This document shows positions 53,852 to 63,900 of a stretch of DNA of 64,000 bases, piece by piece. The first letter of the stretch is position 1, and each line of letters opens with the position of its first letter. A program made the translations under genes and the position numbers. The notes under the pieces were generated by a model. That model was not told the origin of the DNA. It ran no database searches and worked only from the letters and a program-made list of their open reading frames with translations. The stretch comes from Lachnospiraceae bacterium P6B14 (GTDB lineage Bacteria; Bacillota; Clostridia; Lachnospirales; Lachnospiraceae): contig JHWZ01000007.1 in assembly GCA_000687695.1 (NCBI GenBank), forward strand, positions 1 through 64,000, read 5' to 3'.

Positions 53852-54370
53852 GTGAGAAAACTAACCGGATTACTCTGTATAGTGCTTCTTTTATTCGCAC
53901 TTACAGCGTGCGGCTCGGACAGTGTTGATACTCCTGAGCCAACTACCAATCAAACAACTGAACAAGAACCCAGCGAGGAGCCGATACCTTCACCGAATAT
54001 GGAAACGATTACGGTGTTTACTATCGACCCTGCCAATATGGCCATCATGCCTTCTCAAGTGAAAAAGAACGAGGCTGATGACTCTGTTGAGTATATCACG
54101 GAATTGGTTCTTCAGAACCTTGAGGATGATGAGATCCGCATCGCAAGTGCTATTTCAGACGGGGATCGTGCTATTATTGCTTTTGACAGTGAGTCAAAGC
54201 CTGTCAAGGGGTGCGATGAAGAGATGGAGGATCTGATTCTTGAGTGTTTCGCAAACAGCATCTTGGACAATGTAGAAGGTATTCACTCTATCAGCTTCTG
54301 TACTGAAAAGGGGCCTTACATCAGCGAGAACAAGGAGATGGCTGCTGATGAGATCTACGCATCGCGATGA
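53852..54370 (+). CDS. GerMN-domain lipoprotein
   Basis: 172 aa. N-terminal lipoprotein signal with lipobox LTAC (RKLTGLLCIVLLLFALTACGS), then a Pro/Glu/Thr-rich spacer (about 25-50), and a GerMN-like domain (TITVFTIDPANM ... ITELVLQNL ... IAFDSESKPVKG). GerMN domains occur in GerM and other envelope proteins of spore formers. A sporulation link here is not shown. GTG 53852 follows GGGAGG at 7 bp. Upstream in-frame ATG 53798 would break the signal. Overlaps the next gene by 23 bp. Confidence 0.78.
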   Translation: MRKLTGLLCIVLLLFALTACGSDSVDTPEPTTNQTTEQEPSEEPIPSPNMETITVFTIDPANMAIMPSQVKKNEADDSVEYITELVLQNLEDDEIRIASAISDGDRAIIAFDSESKPVKGCDEEMEDLILECFANSILDNVEGIHSISFCTEKGPYISENKEMAADEIYASR

Positions 54371-55622
54371 GTATGACGTAATAATTGTCGGAGGCGGTGC
54401 GGCCGGATTGATGGCCGCTATTTTTGCTGCGAACAGCGGAGAGAAGGTTCTTCTTCTCGAAAAAAATGAAAAAACAGGGAAAAAGCTATATATAACGGGA
54501 AAGGGACGATGCAACTTCACTAATGCCTGCGATATCGAGGATATATTTCCGCAGGTGGTGAGCAATGCAAAGTTCCTTTATTCATCTCTTTATGGTTTCT
54601 CGAACACTGATGTCGTGGCATTTTTCGAAAATAATGGACTGAAGGTTAAGGAAGAACGTGGGAAAAGGATGTTTCCCGCTTCGGATAAGTCTTCTGATGT
54701 TATTAGAACGCTTGATAAGGCCTGCAAAAATGCAGGCGTTACCGTTCGTTTAAGAACAGAGGTGGTCAGCCTGATCATCTCGGATACGAAATCCATAATG
54801 GGAGTAATGACCTCTGAATCCAAGAGGTACATGGCAAAAAGAGTGATACTGGCCACGGGAGGTGTCTCTTATCCCTCTACCGGCTCTACAGGTGATGGAC
54901 ACAGGATGGCCAGAGCATGCGGTCACCGCATAATCGATATGAGACCCGGGCTTACCGGGATGACTACAGCTGAGACCGATATTCGAAAGCTGCAGGGGTT
55001 GACGCTGCTGAACTCGGCGATAAAAATCCGGGATAAGGATTCGAAGAAGACACTTATGGAGGGCTTTGGAGAGGTTTTATTCACGCATTTCGGTGTGAGC
55101 GGGCCTACAGTTTTGACTGCCAGCTCTCAGCTTGGTGACAGGCTCAGAGAGGAGCATCTTTCGATGCATATCGATATCAAGCCTGCTCTGGATTTCGAAC
55201 AGCTTGATAAACGGGTTTTGAGAGAGATTGAAAATGACGGGAAAAAGGCAATGTCGAATCTTATGAGGAGTATGCTCCCTCAAAGTCTGATTCCTGTGAT
55301 TTTAAAAAGATGCGAGATCGATCCTCAAAAGAGAGGAATAGATATCACGAGAGAGGAAAGACAGCTTTTGGTTGAGACCATGAAAGATTTCTCGGTGATG
55401 CTTACAGGGGTCAGAGGGTTCGATGAGGCTATCATTACCAGAGGCGGAGTGAGTGTAATGGACGTAAATCCGCAAACAATGGAGAGTAAAGTTATATCCG
55501 GGTTATATTTTGCCGGTGAGATTCTGGACGTAGATGCGTTGACCGGCGGATATAATCTTCAAATAGCCTGGTCTACAGGTGCTGCCGCGGGGAGAAGTGG
55601 CAGAGAAGGAGGAGAATCATGA
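54348..55622 (+). CDS. HI0933-family flavoprotein
   Basis: 424 aa, FAD-binding oxidoreductase of the HI0933/YhiN/aminoacetone-oxidase-like group. DVIIVGGGAAGLMAAIFAANSG (FAD fold), GKKLYITGKGRCNFTNAC, ATGGVSYPSTGSTGDGHRMA, and C-terminal GLYFAGEILDVDALTGGYNLQIAWSTG. The function of the family is not well established. AAGGAG lies 10 bp before ATG 54348, inside the lipoprotein gene. Its stop overlaps cmk as ATGA. Confidence 0.87.
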   Translation: MRSTHRDEYDVIIVGGGAAGLMAAIFAANSGEKVLLLEKNEKTGKKLYITGKGRCNFTNACDIEDIFPQVVSNAKFLYSSLYGFSNTDVVAFFENNGLKVKEERGKRMFPASDKSSDVIRTLDKACKNAGVTVRLRTEVVSLIISDTKSIMGVMTSESKRYMAKRVILATGGVSYPSTGSTGDGHRMARACGHRIIDMRPGLTGMTTAETDIRKLQGLTLLNSAIKIRDKDSKKTLMEGFGEVLFTHFGVSGPTVLTASSQLGDRLREEHLSMHIDIKPALDFEQLDKRVLREIENDGKKAMSNLMRSMLPQSLIPVILKRCEIDPQKRGIDITREERQLLVETMKDFSVMLTGVRGFDEAIITRGGVSVMDVNPQTMESKVISGLYFAGEILDVDALTGGYNLQIAWSTGAAAGRSGREGGES

Positions 55623-56278
55623 GAAACATTGCAATAGACGGTCCGGCAGGCGCAGGTAAAAGCTCTATAGCCAAGCTTGTAGCGAAAAAGCTCGGGATAG
55701 TTTACGTAGATACCGGTGCCATGTACAGAACCATGGCTCTTGCTTGCCTTAAGAGTGATGTTGATATTTTAAATGAGGATTTAGTTTCTGCTAAGATAAG
55801 TGGTGTAGATATAAGAATCGATTATCAGGACGGGACTCAGCATATTTATCTTGGAAATCAGGACGTTTCCACAGATATCAGGCAGGAGGAGGTCGGAAAG
55901 GCCGCTTCGTCTATCGCCAGGTATGCCGATGTCAGGGCAAAGCTGGTCGCATTGCAGCAGAAACTTGCCTGTACACAGGATGTCATTATGGATGGCCGTG
56001 ATATAGGGACTGTTGTGCTTCCGGATGCCTATCTAAAGGTGTTCCTGACGGCGAGCTCCAGAGTAAGAGCTGAGAGAAGGTATAAGGAGCTTATCGAAAA
56101 GGGTGAAAGCTGCGATATTGACGAGATTGAAAAGGATATCATTGCCAGAGATGAACAGGACATGAATCGCGAGGTTTCGCCTCTGAAGCAGGCTGATGAC
56201 GCCGTGCTCGTTGATACTTCGGATTTGACGATCGATCAGGTGGTTGAGCGAATAATGGAGCTTTATGATGCAGATTAA
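55619..56278 (+). CDS. cmk: Cytidylate kinase
   Basis: Phosphorylates CMP and dCMP. 219 aa. P-loop IDGPAGAGKSSIAKLVA, VDTGAMYRTMAL, MDGRDIGTVVLPDA, and TASSRVRAERR in the lid area. Overlaps the preceding gene by 4 bp and the next by 11 bp, so the chain from the lipoprotein to S1 is probably one operon. Confidence 0.96.
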   Translation: MRNIAIDGPAGAGKSSIAKLVAKKLGIVYVDTGAMYRTMALACLKSDVDILNEDLVSAKISGVDIRIDYQDGTQHIYLGNQDVSTDIRQEEVGKAASSIARYADVRAKLVALQQKLACTQDVIMDGRDIGTVVLPDAYLKVFLTASSRVRAERRYKELIEKGESCDIDEIEKDIIARDEQDMNREVSPLKQADDAVLVDTSDLTIDQVVERIMELYDAD

Positions 56279-57116
56279 GGTGGCAGAGCATGCCGGGTTT
56301 TGTTTTGGCGTAAAACAGGCTGTTGACAGGGTTTATGAGCTGAGTGATGAGAGTCCGGAGCTTGGTATTTTTACGCTGGGGCCTATAATTCATAACGAAA
56401 GAGTGGTTGAAGACCTGAATCAGCGCGGAGTAAAGGTTGCAGATGATGTGACCGACGTGCCGGACGGGTCTTTGGTTGTTATCAGGAGCCATGGTGTTCC
56501 GAAATCTGTCGTGGATCAGCTTGAGAAGCGGGGGGGTTCATACGAAAATGCGACATGTCCTTTTGTGAAAAAGATCCATGAGATCGTAAGGGACAGAAGT
56601 GAGGACGGGGAGGAAATTGTCATAGTCGGATCGGCCGAACACCCCGAAGTTAAGGGAATTCTCGGTTGGACAAAGTCAGGCGGGACGGTTATTGAAACCC
56701 ACGAGCAGGCTGAGTCATTTGCACCCTCTGATCCACGTTCGAAGGTTTGTGTTGTATCTCAAACCACATTTAATTCGAAAAAATTTAAAGAATTTGTTGA
56801 AATTCTTGAAAAAAAAGAGTATAATCTAAATGTTGTCAATACGATTTGTCGTGCGACCAAGGAAAGACAGGAAGAAGCAGCTGCTCTTGCTGCTGAATGT
56901 GACGCGATGATCGTGATCGGAGGAGCAGACTCGTCGAACTCGAGAAAGCTCTACGAGATATGCAAACAACAGTGTGAAAACACTTTTTTCATACAGACAG
57001 CAGATTCGATCGATGAAATATCCTTCGACGGATTTGCAGCCTTAGGCATTACCGCAGGGGCTTCGACCCCAAATACTTTAATTCAGGAGGTTTTAGAGGC
57101 ATGTCAGAGGAAATGA
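56268..57116 (+). CDS. ispH: 4-hydroxy-3-methylbut-2-enyl diphosphate reductase
   Basis: Last step of the MEP isoprenoid pathway, Fe-S enzyme, 282 aa. Conserved cluster Cys in EHAGFCFGVKQAV, NATCPFVKKIH and NTICRATKERQ. Substrate-binding GSAEHPEVKGI, VVSQTTFN, and IGGADSSNSRKLYEIC are also seen. Start 56268 is the second of two ATGs, with GGAG 7 bp upstream. Its stop overlaps the S1 start by 16 bp in another frame, whereas many Clostridia have a single fused IspH-S1 polypeptide. Confidence 0.95.
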   Translation: MQIKVAEHAGFCFGVKQAVDRVYELSDESPELGIFTLGPIIHNERVVEDLNQRGVKVADDVTDVPDGSLVVIRSHGVPKSVVDQLEKRGGSYENATCPFVKKIHEIVRDRSEDGEEIVIVGSAEHPEVKGILGWTKSGGTVIETHEQAESFAPSDPRSKVCVVSQTTFNSKKFKEFVEILEKKEYNLNVVNTICRATKERQEEAAALAAECDAMIVIGGADSSNSRKLYEICKQQCENTFFIQTADSIDEISFDGFAALGITAGASTPNTLIQEVLEACQRK

Positions 57117-58303
57117 GTTTTGAGCAGTATTTAGAGGAGGAGGCCAATTTTAAACAACCGCACAAGGGCGAAGTTGTTGAGGGGACTGTTATTGATGTCA
57201 AGGATAATGAGATCATCCTGAATATTAAAGCAAAGTCTGATGGTGTTTTGACCAAGAATGAATACAGCAATAACCCTGATGTTGATCTTAAGAGCGAAGT
57301 AAAGATCGGCGATGAGTTGACTGTTAAAGTAGTTAGCGTTAACGACAGCGAAGGCCAGGTGCTGGTTACTTATAAACGTCTCCAGCAGGACAAGGTTAAC
57401 AAGCGTTTTGAAGAGGCGTTTGAGAACCATGAGATCCTCACAGGAAAGGTTACACAGGCGCTTAAAGGCGGACTTAGCGTCAGCTACGGAGAGGGACGTG
57501 TATTCATCCCTGCCAGCCTGGTTTCCGACGTGTTCGAAAGGGATCTGAGCAAGTACACTGATCAGGAGATCCAGTTTGTACTTACAGAGGTTAACGTACA
57601 TAAGCGTCGTATCATCGGTGACAGACGCTGCCTCATCGTAGAGGAAAAGAAAAAGCTTCAGGAGGAGCTTCTCGGTCGTATCGAGGTTGGTCAGATGATC
57701 GAGGGTACTGTAAAGAACCTCACAGATTTCGGTGCTTTTATCGATCTCGGTGGTGCAGACGGACTTCTTCACATCTCAGAGATGAGCTGGGGACGTGTTG
57801 ATGATCCGAAGAAGCTTTTCAAGGTTGGTGATAAAGTAAAGGTTAAAATCAAAGATATCAACGATACAAAGATCGCTCTTACCATGAAGTTCGACGAGAA
57901 CAATCCATGGAAGGATGCTGCAGAGAAGTACGCAGTCGGCAACGTGATCACCGGTAAGGTTGCACGTATGACTGATTTCGGAGCATTTGTAGAACTTGAG
58001 GAGGGTATCGATGCACTTCTTCATGTTTCTCAGATCGCTATCGATCATGTTGAGAAGCCTTCTGACGTTCTGAAGGTAGGTCAGGAAGTAACAGCCAAGA
58101 TCGTTGATTTCAACGAGGAAACAAAGAAGATATCACTTAGTGTGAAGGCTATAGAGATTGAGAAGCAAAAGGCTGAGCAGGCTGCTGCAGGTGATGCAAA
58201 GGAAGAAGCACCTGCCGAGGCGTCTGTAGAAGAATCTGCTGCTGAGCCTGCTAAGGAGGCACCTGCTGCCGATGTTGCAGAAGAGGAAGCTGCAGAGGAA
58301 TAA
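57101..58303 (+). CDS. rpsA: 30S ribosomal protein S1-like RNA-binding protein (four S1 domains)
   Basis: 400 aa. Four S1 domains: GEVVEGTVIDVKDNEIILNI (about 22-95), GKVTQALKGGLSVSYGEGRVFIPASLV (about 108-180), GTVKNLTDFGAFIDLGGADGLLHISEM (about 203-270), and GKVARMTDFGAFVELEEGIDALLHVSQI (about 288-355). Then comes an Ala/Glu-rich disordered tail (about 365-400). mRNA binding on the small subunit is likely, although Firmicutes S1 proteins differ from the six-domain E. coli S1. Start lies inside ispH, with GGAGG 10 bp upstream. Confidence 0.88.
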   Translation: MSEEMSFEQYLEEEANFKQPHKGEVVEGTVIDVKDNEIILNIKAKSDGVLTKNEYSNNPDVDLKSEVKIGDELTVKVVSVNDSEGQVLVTYKRLQQDKVNKRFEEAFENHEILTGKVTQALKGGLSVSYGEGRVFIPASLVSDVFERDLSKYTDQEIQFVLTEVNVHKRRIIGDRRCLIVEEKKKLQEELLGRIEVGQMIEGTVKNLTDFGAFIDLGGADGLLHISEMSWGRVDDPKKLFKVGDKVKVKIKDINDTKIALTMKFDENNPWKDAAEKYAVGNVITGKVARMTDFGAFVELEEGIDALLHVSQIAIDHVEKPSDVLKVGQEVTAKIVDFNEETKKISLSVKAIEIEKQKAEQAAAGDAKEEAPAEASVEESAAEPAKEAPAADVAEEEAAEE

Positions 58304-58332
58304 TTAAAGAGTATTGAAGGATTTTGCGTATT

Positions 58333-59118
58333 ATGGCAAATACATATGAGGATTTTAAAAACTGGTTTTTGAGACTCTCCGGAATAGACTTAAACTGCTA
58401 CAAAGAAAGCCAGATGAAACGAAGAATCGATAATTTTTATACACGTCGTAAATTTAACGGATATGAAGATTTCTTTGCTGCGTTGTCAAAGGATGCTGAG
58501 ATGCAGGCAGACTTCACCGGGTATCTTACGATAAACGTTTCCGAGTTTTATCGTAATCCGCCCCAATGGCAGATGGTTGAGAAGGACGTGTACCCTACAC
58601 TCATTGAACGTTTCGGTAAAAACCTGAACATTTGGAGTGCGGCTTGCTCAACAGGCGATGAGCCATATACGCTCGCGATGCTTTTGGCTGAGCATGTGCC
58701 TTTACAGCAGGTGAACATACTGGCAACCGATCTGGATGTGGATATTCTTAAAAAAGCACAGGAAGGACGCTATGTTGAAAAGAGTATAGCCGGTCTTCCG
58801 AAGATTTACAAGGATAAGTATTTTACATCGGACGGTGACGGATATGTGCGGATCTCCGATGAGATCAAAAAAAGGATCACCTTCAAGCATCATAACCTGC
58901 TCAAAGATCCTTATCCGCGCGGAATGCACCTGATAGTCTGTCGAAATGTTATGATATACTTCACAGAGGAAGCCAAAGATGAAATCTACCATAAGTTTTC
59001 TAATTCCATGGTAGATAACGGAATCTTCTTTGTGGGAAGTACGGAGCAGATAATCAAGCCTGCACAGTACAACTTTGTAAGTGCAAAATCATTTTTCTAT
59101 GAGAAAACCAAGGAATAG
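58333..59118 (+). CDS. cheR: CheR-type protein-glutamate O-methyltransferase
   Basis: 261 aa. CheR N-terminal helical domain (FLRLSGIDLNCYKESQMKRRIDN), then a SAM fold with TINVSEFYRNPPQWQMV, IWSAACSTGDEPYTLAM, ILATDLDVDILKKA, ITFKHHNLLKDPY and HLIVCRNVMIYF. It methylates chemoreceptor glutamates in chemotaxis. No other che genes are in the window. The ribosome site is ambiguous: GAAGG is far from ATG 58333 and close to TTG 58324. Confidence 0.9.
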   Translation: MANTYEDFKNWFLRLSGIDLNCYKESQMKRRIDNFYTRRKFNGYEDFFAALSKDAEMQADFTGYLTINVSEFYRNPPQWQMVEKDVYPTLIERFGKNLNIWSAACSTGDEPYTLAMLLAEHVPLQQVNILATDLDVDILKKAQEGRYVEKSIAGLPKIYKDKYFTSDGDGYVRISDEIKKRITFKHHNLLKDPYPRGMHLIVCRNVMIYFTEEAKDEIYHKFSNSMVDNGIFFVGSTEQIIKPAQYNFVSAKSFFYEKTKE

Positions 59119-59137
59119 ACATTTGAAAAAATGATAA

Positions 59138-59167
59138 GGCCACCCCGCGTTTTTAACACGGGGTGGT
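59138..59167 (+). terminator. GC-rich hairpin after cheR
   Basis: CCACCCCG pairs with CGGGGTGG within GGCCACCCCG ... CGGGGTGGTC. Loop about 10 nt. Little U-tract follows (TTACTGTTT), so termination may be partial. It is 38 bp before the plsX start. Confidence 0.6.
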
Positions 59168-59205
59168 CATTACTGTTTAATAGGAGATTGAAAAGGAGGT
59201 TGCAT

Positions 59206-60213
59206 ATGGACGTAACGGTAGCTCTCGATGCAATGGGTGGAGATTATGCTCCAAAGGAGACTGTGAGCGGTGCTATAGAGGCTGTAAAGGAGTTCGACCA
59301 GATATCGGTCATCCTGGTTGGAAGAGAGGCTGAAATAAATAAAGAGCTTTCCGGATATGAGGATTACCCGAAGGACAGGATCAGAGTGGTCAACGCTGAT
59401 GAGGTCATAGACATGGGCGAGGTTCCGACGATTGCGATAAAGGAGAAAAAGAACTCGTCACTGGTCGTAGCGATGAAGCTCGTACGTGACGGCGAGGCAG
59501 ATGCCATCGTATCTGCCGGATCCACAGGAGCCATCCTGGTTGGAGGCCAGCTTGTAGTCGGTCGTATAAAGGGCGTAAAAAGACCTGCTCTTTGTCCGTT
59601 TTTGCCGACCAAGAAGGGTATGAGTCTTCTGATAGACTGTGGCGCAAATGTAGACGCGAAACCTGAAAACCTCGTACAGTTTGCTCAGATGGGTTCTATA
59701 TACTATGAAAATGTTATGGGTGTAAAGAATCCGACAGTCGGTATCGTAAATATCGGTACAGAGGAGGAAAAGGGAAACAAGCTTGTTAAGGAAACAGGAC
59801 CGTTACTCAAGGAATGCAAGGATATTAACTTCATCGGAAGTGTAGAAGCCAGAGATATTCCGTCGAAGCCTTCGAATGTACTTGTATGCGAAGCTTTCGT
59901 AGGAAATGTGATCCTTAAGCTTTTTGAAGGTTTGGCTCTTACATTCCTCGGTGTTGTCAAAAAAGCGCTTTTAAAGAGTGCAAAGACGAAGATTGGAGCA
60001 GTGCTTATTAAGAAGTCGTTGAAGGAGCAGCTTGCTCTTTTCAGTACAAAGGATCAGGGAGGGGCACCTCTGTTGGGACTTAAGGGTCTCGTGGTCAAGG
60101 CTCATGGAAACTCAAAGAGTTTTGAGATCAAAACGGCGATCGGGCAGTGTATCACTTTTAAAGAAAACGATATAAGCGGTAAGATTTCAAAGGTTGTTGG
60201 TGGTAATGAGTAA
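59206..60213 (+). CDS. plsX: Phosphate acyltransferase PlsX
   Basis: Converts acyl-ACP to acyl-phosphate for phospholipid synthesis, 335 aa. VALDAMGGDYAPKETV at the N-terminus, then VSAGSTGAILVGG, RPALCPFLPTKKG, DCGANVDAKPENLVQFAQMG, GIVNIGTEEEKGN and GFEGLALT-like KLFEGLALTF. AAAGGAGG is 6 bp before ATG 59206. In many Firmicutes acpP lies between plsX and rnc. Here rnc starts inside plsX, so acpP must be elsewhere. Confidence 0.96.
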   Translation: MDVTVALDAMGGDYAPKETVSGAIEAVKEFDQISVILVGREAEINKELSGYEDYPKDRIRVVNADEVIDMGEVPTIAIKEKKNSSLVVAMKLVRDGEADAIVSAGSTGAILVGGQLVVGRIKGVKRPALCPFLPTKKGMSLLIDCGANVDAKPENLVQFAQMGSIYYENVMGVKNPTVGIVNIGTEEEKGNKLVKETGPLLKECKDINFIGSVEARDIPSKPSNVLVCEAFVGNVILKLFEGLALTFLGVVKKALLKSAKTKIGAVLIKKSLKEQLALFSTKDQGGAPLLGLKGLVVKAHGNSKSFEIKTAIGQCITFKENDISGKISKVVGGNE

Positions 60214-60919
60214 ATCAAATCAAGAATTATTTTTAGAGTCCATAGGATACCGATTTTCTGACATTTCATTGTTTGAAAATGCTCTAACCCATTCATCTTA
60301 TGCTAATGATAAGGGACTTGAGTATACAAAGAACAATGAACGGTTGGAGTTTCTCGGTGATGCTGTATTAGAGCTGGTTTCCAGCAGGTTTATCTATGAT
60401 GCGCATCCTAATATGGTCGAGGGAGAGATGACGACTCTCAGAGCAAGCCTTGTTTGTGAACAGAGTCTCGCAGAAGCTGCAAGGCAGATAGGACTTGATA
60501 AGCATCTGATCCTCGGTCATGGTGAAGAAAAGACAGGCGGAAGAAATCGTGATTCGATACAATCCGATGCTTTCGAAGCGCTTATCGGTGCGATTTACTT
60601 GGACGGCGGATATGATGAGGCCGAGAAGTTTATTAAAAAGTATATTCTGACAGATATTGATAATAAGCGACTTTACTACGATTCGAAATCAAAACTTCAG
60701 GAAATCGTTCAAAGCTATTTTCATAACAGCACGAATATCGAATATAAAGTAATCGATGAATCGGGACCGGCTCATGAAAAGGTGTTCACCATAGGACTTA
60801 TCATCCAAGGGAAAGAGATCACGAAGGCAACCGGTCACACAAAGAAAAAAGCCGAGCAGGAGGCCGCTTATCAGGCATTACTTGTGCTGAAAGATAAGGA
60901 TCTTTTGTCATTATTATAA
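60206..60919 (+). CDS. rnc: Ribonuclease III
   Basis: Double-strand RNA endonuclease for rRNA and mRNA processing, 237 aa. Catalytic signature [14 protein letters not shown] (residues about 45-58), [16 protein letters not shown], then a C-terminal dsRBD ([12 protein letters not shown] ... [16 protein letters not shown]). Start 60206 overlaps the plsX stop by 8 bp and precedes smc by 15 bp. It is a plausible processor of the long hairpin elements in this window. Confidence 0.96.
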   Translation: MSKSNQELFLESIGYRFSDISLFENALTHSSYANDKGLEYTKNNERLEFLGDAVLELVSSRFIYDAHPNMVEGEMTTLRASLVCEQSLAEAARQIGLDKHLILGHGEEKTGGRNRDSIQSDAFEALIGAIYLDGGYDEAEKFIKKYILTDIDNKRLYYDSKSKLQEIVQSYFHNSTNIEYKVIDESGPAHEKVFTIGLIIQGKEITKATGHTKKKAEQEAAYQALLVLKDKDLLSLL

Positions 60920-60934
60920 AAGGGGCATAACAAG

Positions 60935-63900
60935 ATGTATTTAAAAAGTATAGAAGTACACGGATTCAAATCGTTTGCAAATAAATTGGTTTTTGAGTTC
61001 AATAACGGAATTACGGGCATTGTAGGCCCGAACGGTAGCGGAAAGAGTAACGTAGCTGACGCTGTGCGTTGGGTACTTGGCGAGCAGAGTGCCAAGCAGC
61101 TTCGTGGAGCAAGCATGCAGGATGTCATTTTTTCCGGTACCGAGCTTCGCAAACCGCAGAGTTATGCATATGTTGCGCTGACTATTGCAAATGACGACCA
61201 CAAGCTGGATACTCCGTTTGAGGAGGTTCAGATTGCGAGAAAGGTCTACAGATCAGGAGAGAGTGAGTACCTGCTGAATGGAGCGGTATGCCGTCTTCGT
61301 GACGTCCAGGAGCTTTTTTTTGATACCGGTATCGGAAAGGAAGGATATTCGATCATCGGTCAGGGACAGATCGATAAGATTCTTTCAGGAAAGCCGGAGG
61401 ACAGACGTGAGCTTTTTGATGAGGCCGCAGGAATCGTTAAGTTTAAGAAGAGAAAGGCTTCTGCAGAGAAAAGCCTCGAAGCCGAAAAGCTAAACCTGAC
61501 TCGTGTTGAGGATATCCTCGGAGAGCTGACGCTTCGCGTGGAGCCGCTTAAGGAGCAGTCAGAAAAGGCGAAAAAGTATATCGATCTCAAAAATGAGCTG
61601 AAGGACATGGAAATCGGCCTTTTTCGTTTGGAATATGAGGCGCTGAACAATGATAAAGAAAAGCTTGACGAGACCATACAGACAGCTAACGACGATCTGA
61701 CAAAGGCAAAGGAAGAGAAGGAAGCTACAGCCGAGACATTCAGTCAGCTTGATGAAACGATCCAGAACTTTGATCAGTCTATTCAGGATAAAAAGGACAA
61801 AATCCAGGAGAATCAGCTTGCTTTGCAGAACTGTGAATCCGAGATCAGAGTATGTAAAGAAAAGATTTCCTCTATTGAGCAGGGAAAATCATATTTCCGT
61901 GACCGCGAAGAGGCTATTCTTGAGTCGATCAGAGAGATCGAGGAGGAACAGGCTCAATATACGGATGAGAAAGCTCAGATTGAAGAAAGCCTGAAAGACA
62001 TGGAGATTCGTGAGCAGAACGCTCAGGAGGCTCTGACGGAACTCGAAAAGGAGATCCTTGAAAAAGAGATCAGACTCGGCGAGGAGAATGAGGCGATCAT
62101 TGACTCCATGAACCGTTCTTCTGAGATTACACTTCGTCAGCAGAAGCTGCGTTCACAGCTTGATCAGAATCGTCTTCGTCAGGCAGAGATGAACCAGAAG
62201 ATCATTACAAATCAGTCAAAGGTCGATGAGGCTACTCAGGTCATGAAAAATGAGGAGGCTGATTTCAAAGAGGCCAAGGCAAAATATGATGACGAGTATA
62301 TCGCGCATAAGAACGTCCTCGCAAAGATCGAAGCTAAGCGTGCGGAGATCCTCGAGGAGAATCGCAAGATAGATGAAACGAAGAGTGAGTATCACAGAGA
62401 GAACTCACGTCTTGAAACACTGAAAAACATGACTGAGCGCTATGAGGGTTATGGTCAGAGTATCCGCCATGTCATGGAGCAGAAAAAGACGAATAAGGGC
62501 GTCCTTGGTGTAGTAGCAGATATCATCAAGGTTGATCGCAAATATGAGATAGCTGTTGAAACCTGTCTCGGAGGAAATATCCAGAATATCATCACGAAAG
62601 ATGAGCAGGTCGCAAAGGATATGATCGAGTTCCTCAAGGAGAATCATTACGGCCGCGCGACTTTTTTGCCTTTGACAACCGTAACTCCTACCGGAAAGGA
62701 GCCATGGCCTGAGGAGGCAGAGAGTAAAAAGGGAGTTTTGGGCCCTGTCGACAGTTTTGTTCAAAGAGATGATAAGTACGATAAGATCGTCAGATACCTG
62801 CTTGGCAGATATTTGCTTGTTGATACTATCGATAATGCGCTAAAGATCAATAAAGAGTTCGGATACTCTATCCGAATCGTTACACTTGACGGTGAGTTAA
62901 TGAACCCCGGTGGTGCGATTTCCGGTGGTGCGTTTAAGAATAAGAACCATCTGCTTGGAAGAGGCCGTGAGATTGAAAAGCTCGGCGACTCCCTGAAAGA
63001 GATCGAGAAAAAGCTTGAGAAGATACGTGCAGGCATTGCCGATCGCGAAGAAGAGATCGTGATGATGACTGAGACTGCCACTGAGAAAGCTACAAAGCTT
63101 CAGGAACTCGAGCTTCGCCAGAAAACTGCAAAGATCAAATATGACCAGGCAGTCAGCATCAAGGAAGAAACAGAGAAAGAGTATAATGCCATAGCCGACG
63201 ATAAAAAGGCTCTCGAGAGAGAAAAGAGTGATATCGAGACTGCCATTAAGTCTATCGACGAATCGCTTGAGCTTTCGAAAAATGAAGAGGAGTTGTCTAA
63301 ACAGCAGGTTGAGACTCTCGGAAATGAGATCAGTGATGCACATGACAAACAGACAGCTGATCAGGAAGCTCTGAATGAACTTCGACTTGAGATGACGTCT
63401 GTTCGTGGTAAGCAGAGCTTTATCGATGAGAATATCGAGCGTCTCACAAACGCAGCGGCTTCTGCAAAAGAGCAGCTTGATGCCATACATGCCGAGGCTG
63501 ATAACTCTGATTCTTCCATCAAGGAGCATGAAAATCAGATAAAGGCATATGAGCTTCGTATCGAGGAACTCAAGGAGGCAAATGTTGAGCTTGATAAGAC
63601 TGTAGAGGAAGAAAAGATAAAGAAACAGGAGCTTATCGACTCTCAGAAACAGGCATTTGAGTCCAGAGAAAAGCTGCTCACTCGTATCGGAGACCTGAAT
63701 AAAGAGGTGTTCCGACTGGAGTCTCAGCGCGAGAAAGTTGATGAGAAGCTTGAAAATCAGATAGATTACATCTGGAATGAGTACGAGCTTACTTATCATA
63801 ATATTACCGAGATGGAGTTTGACGACTCTATTTCTAAAACCGAGAGAAGCCAGAGAGTAGGCAAGCTTCGTTCGAACATCAGAGCACTCGGGGATGTAAA

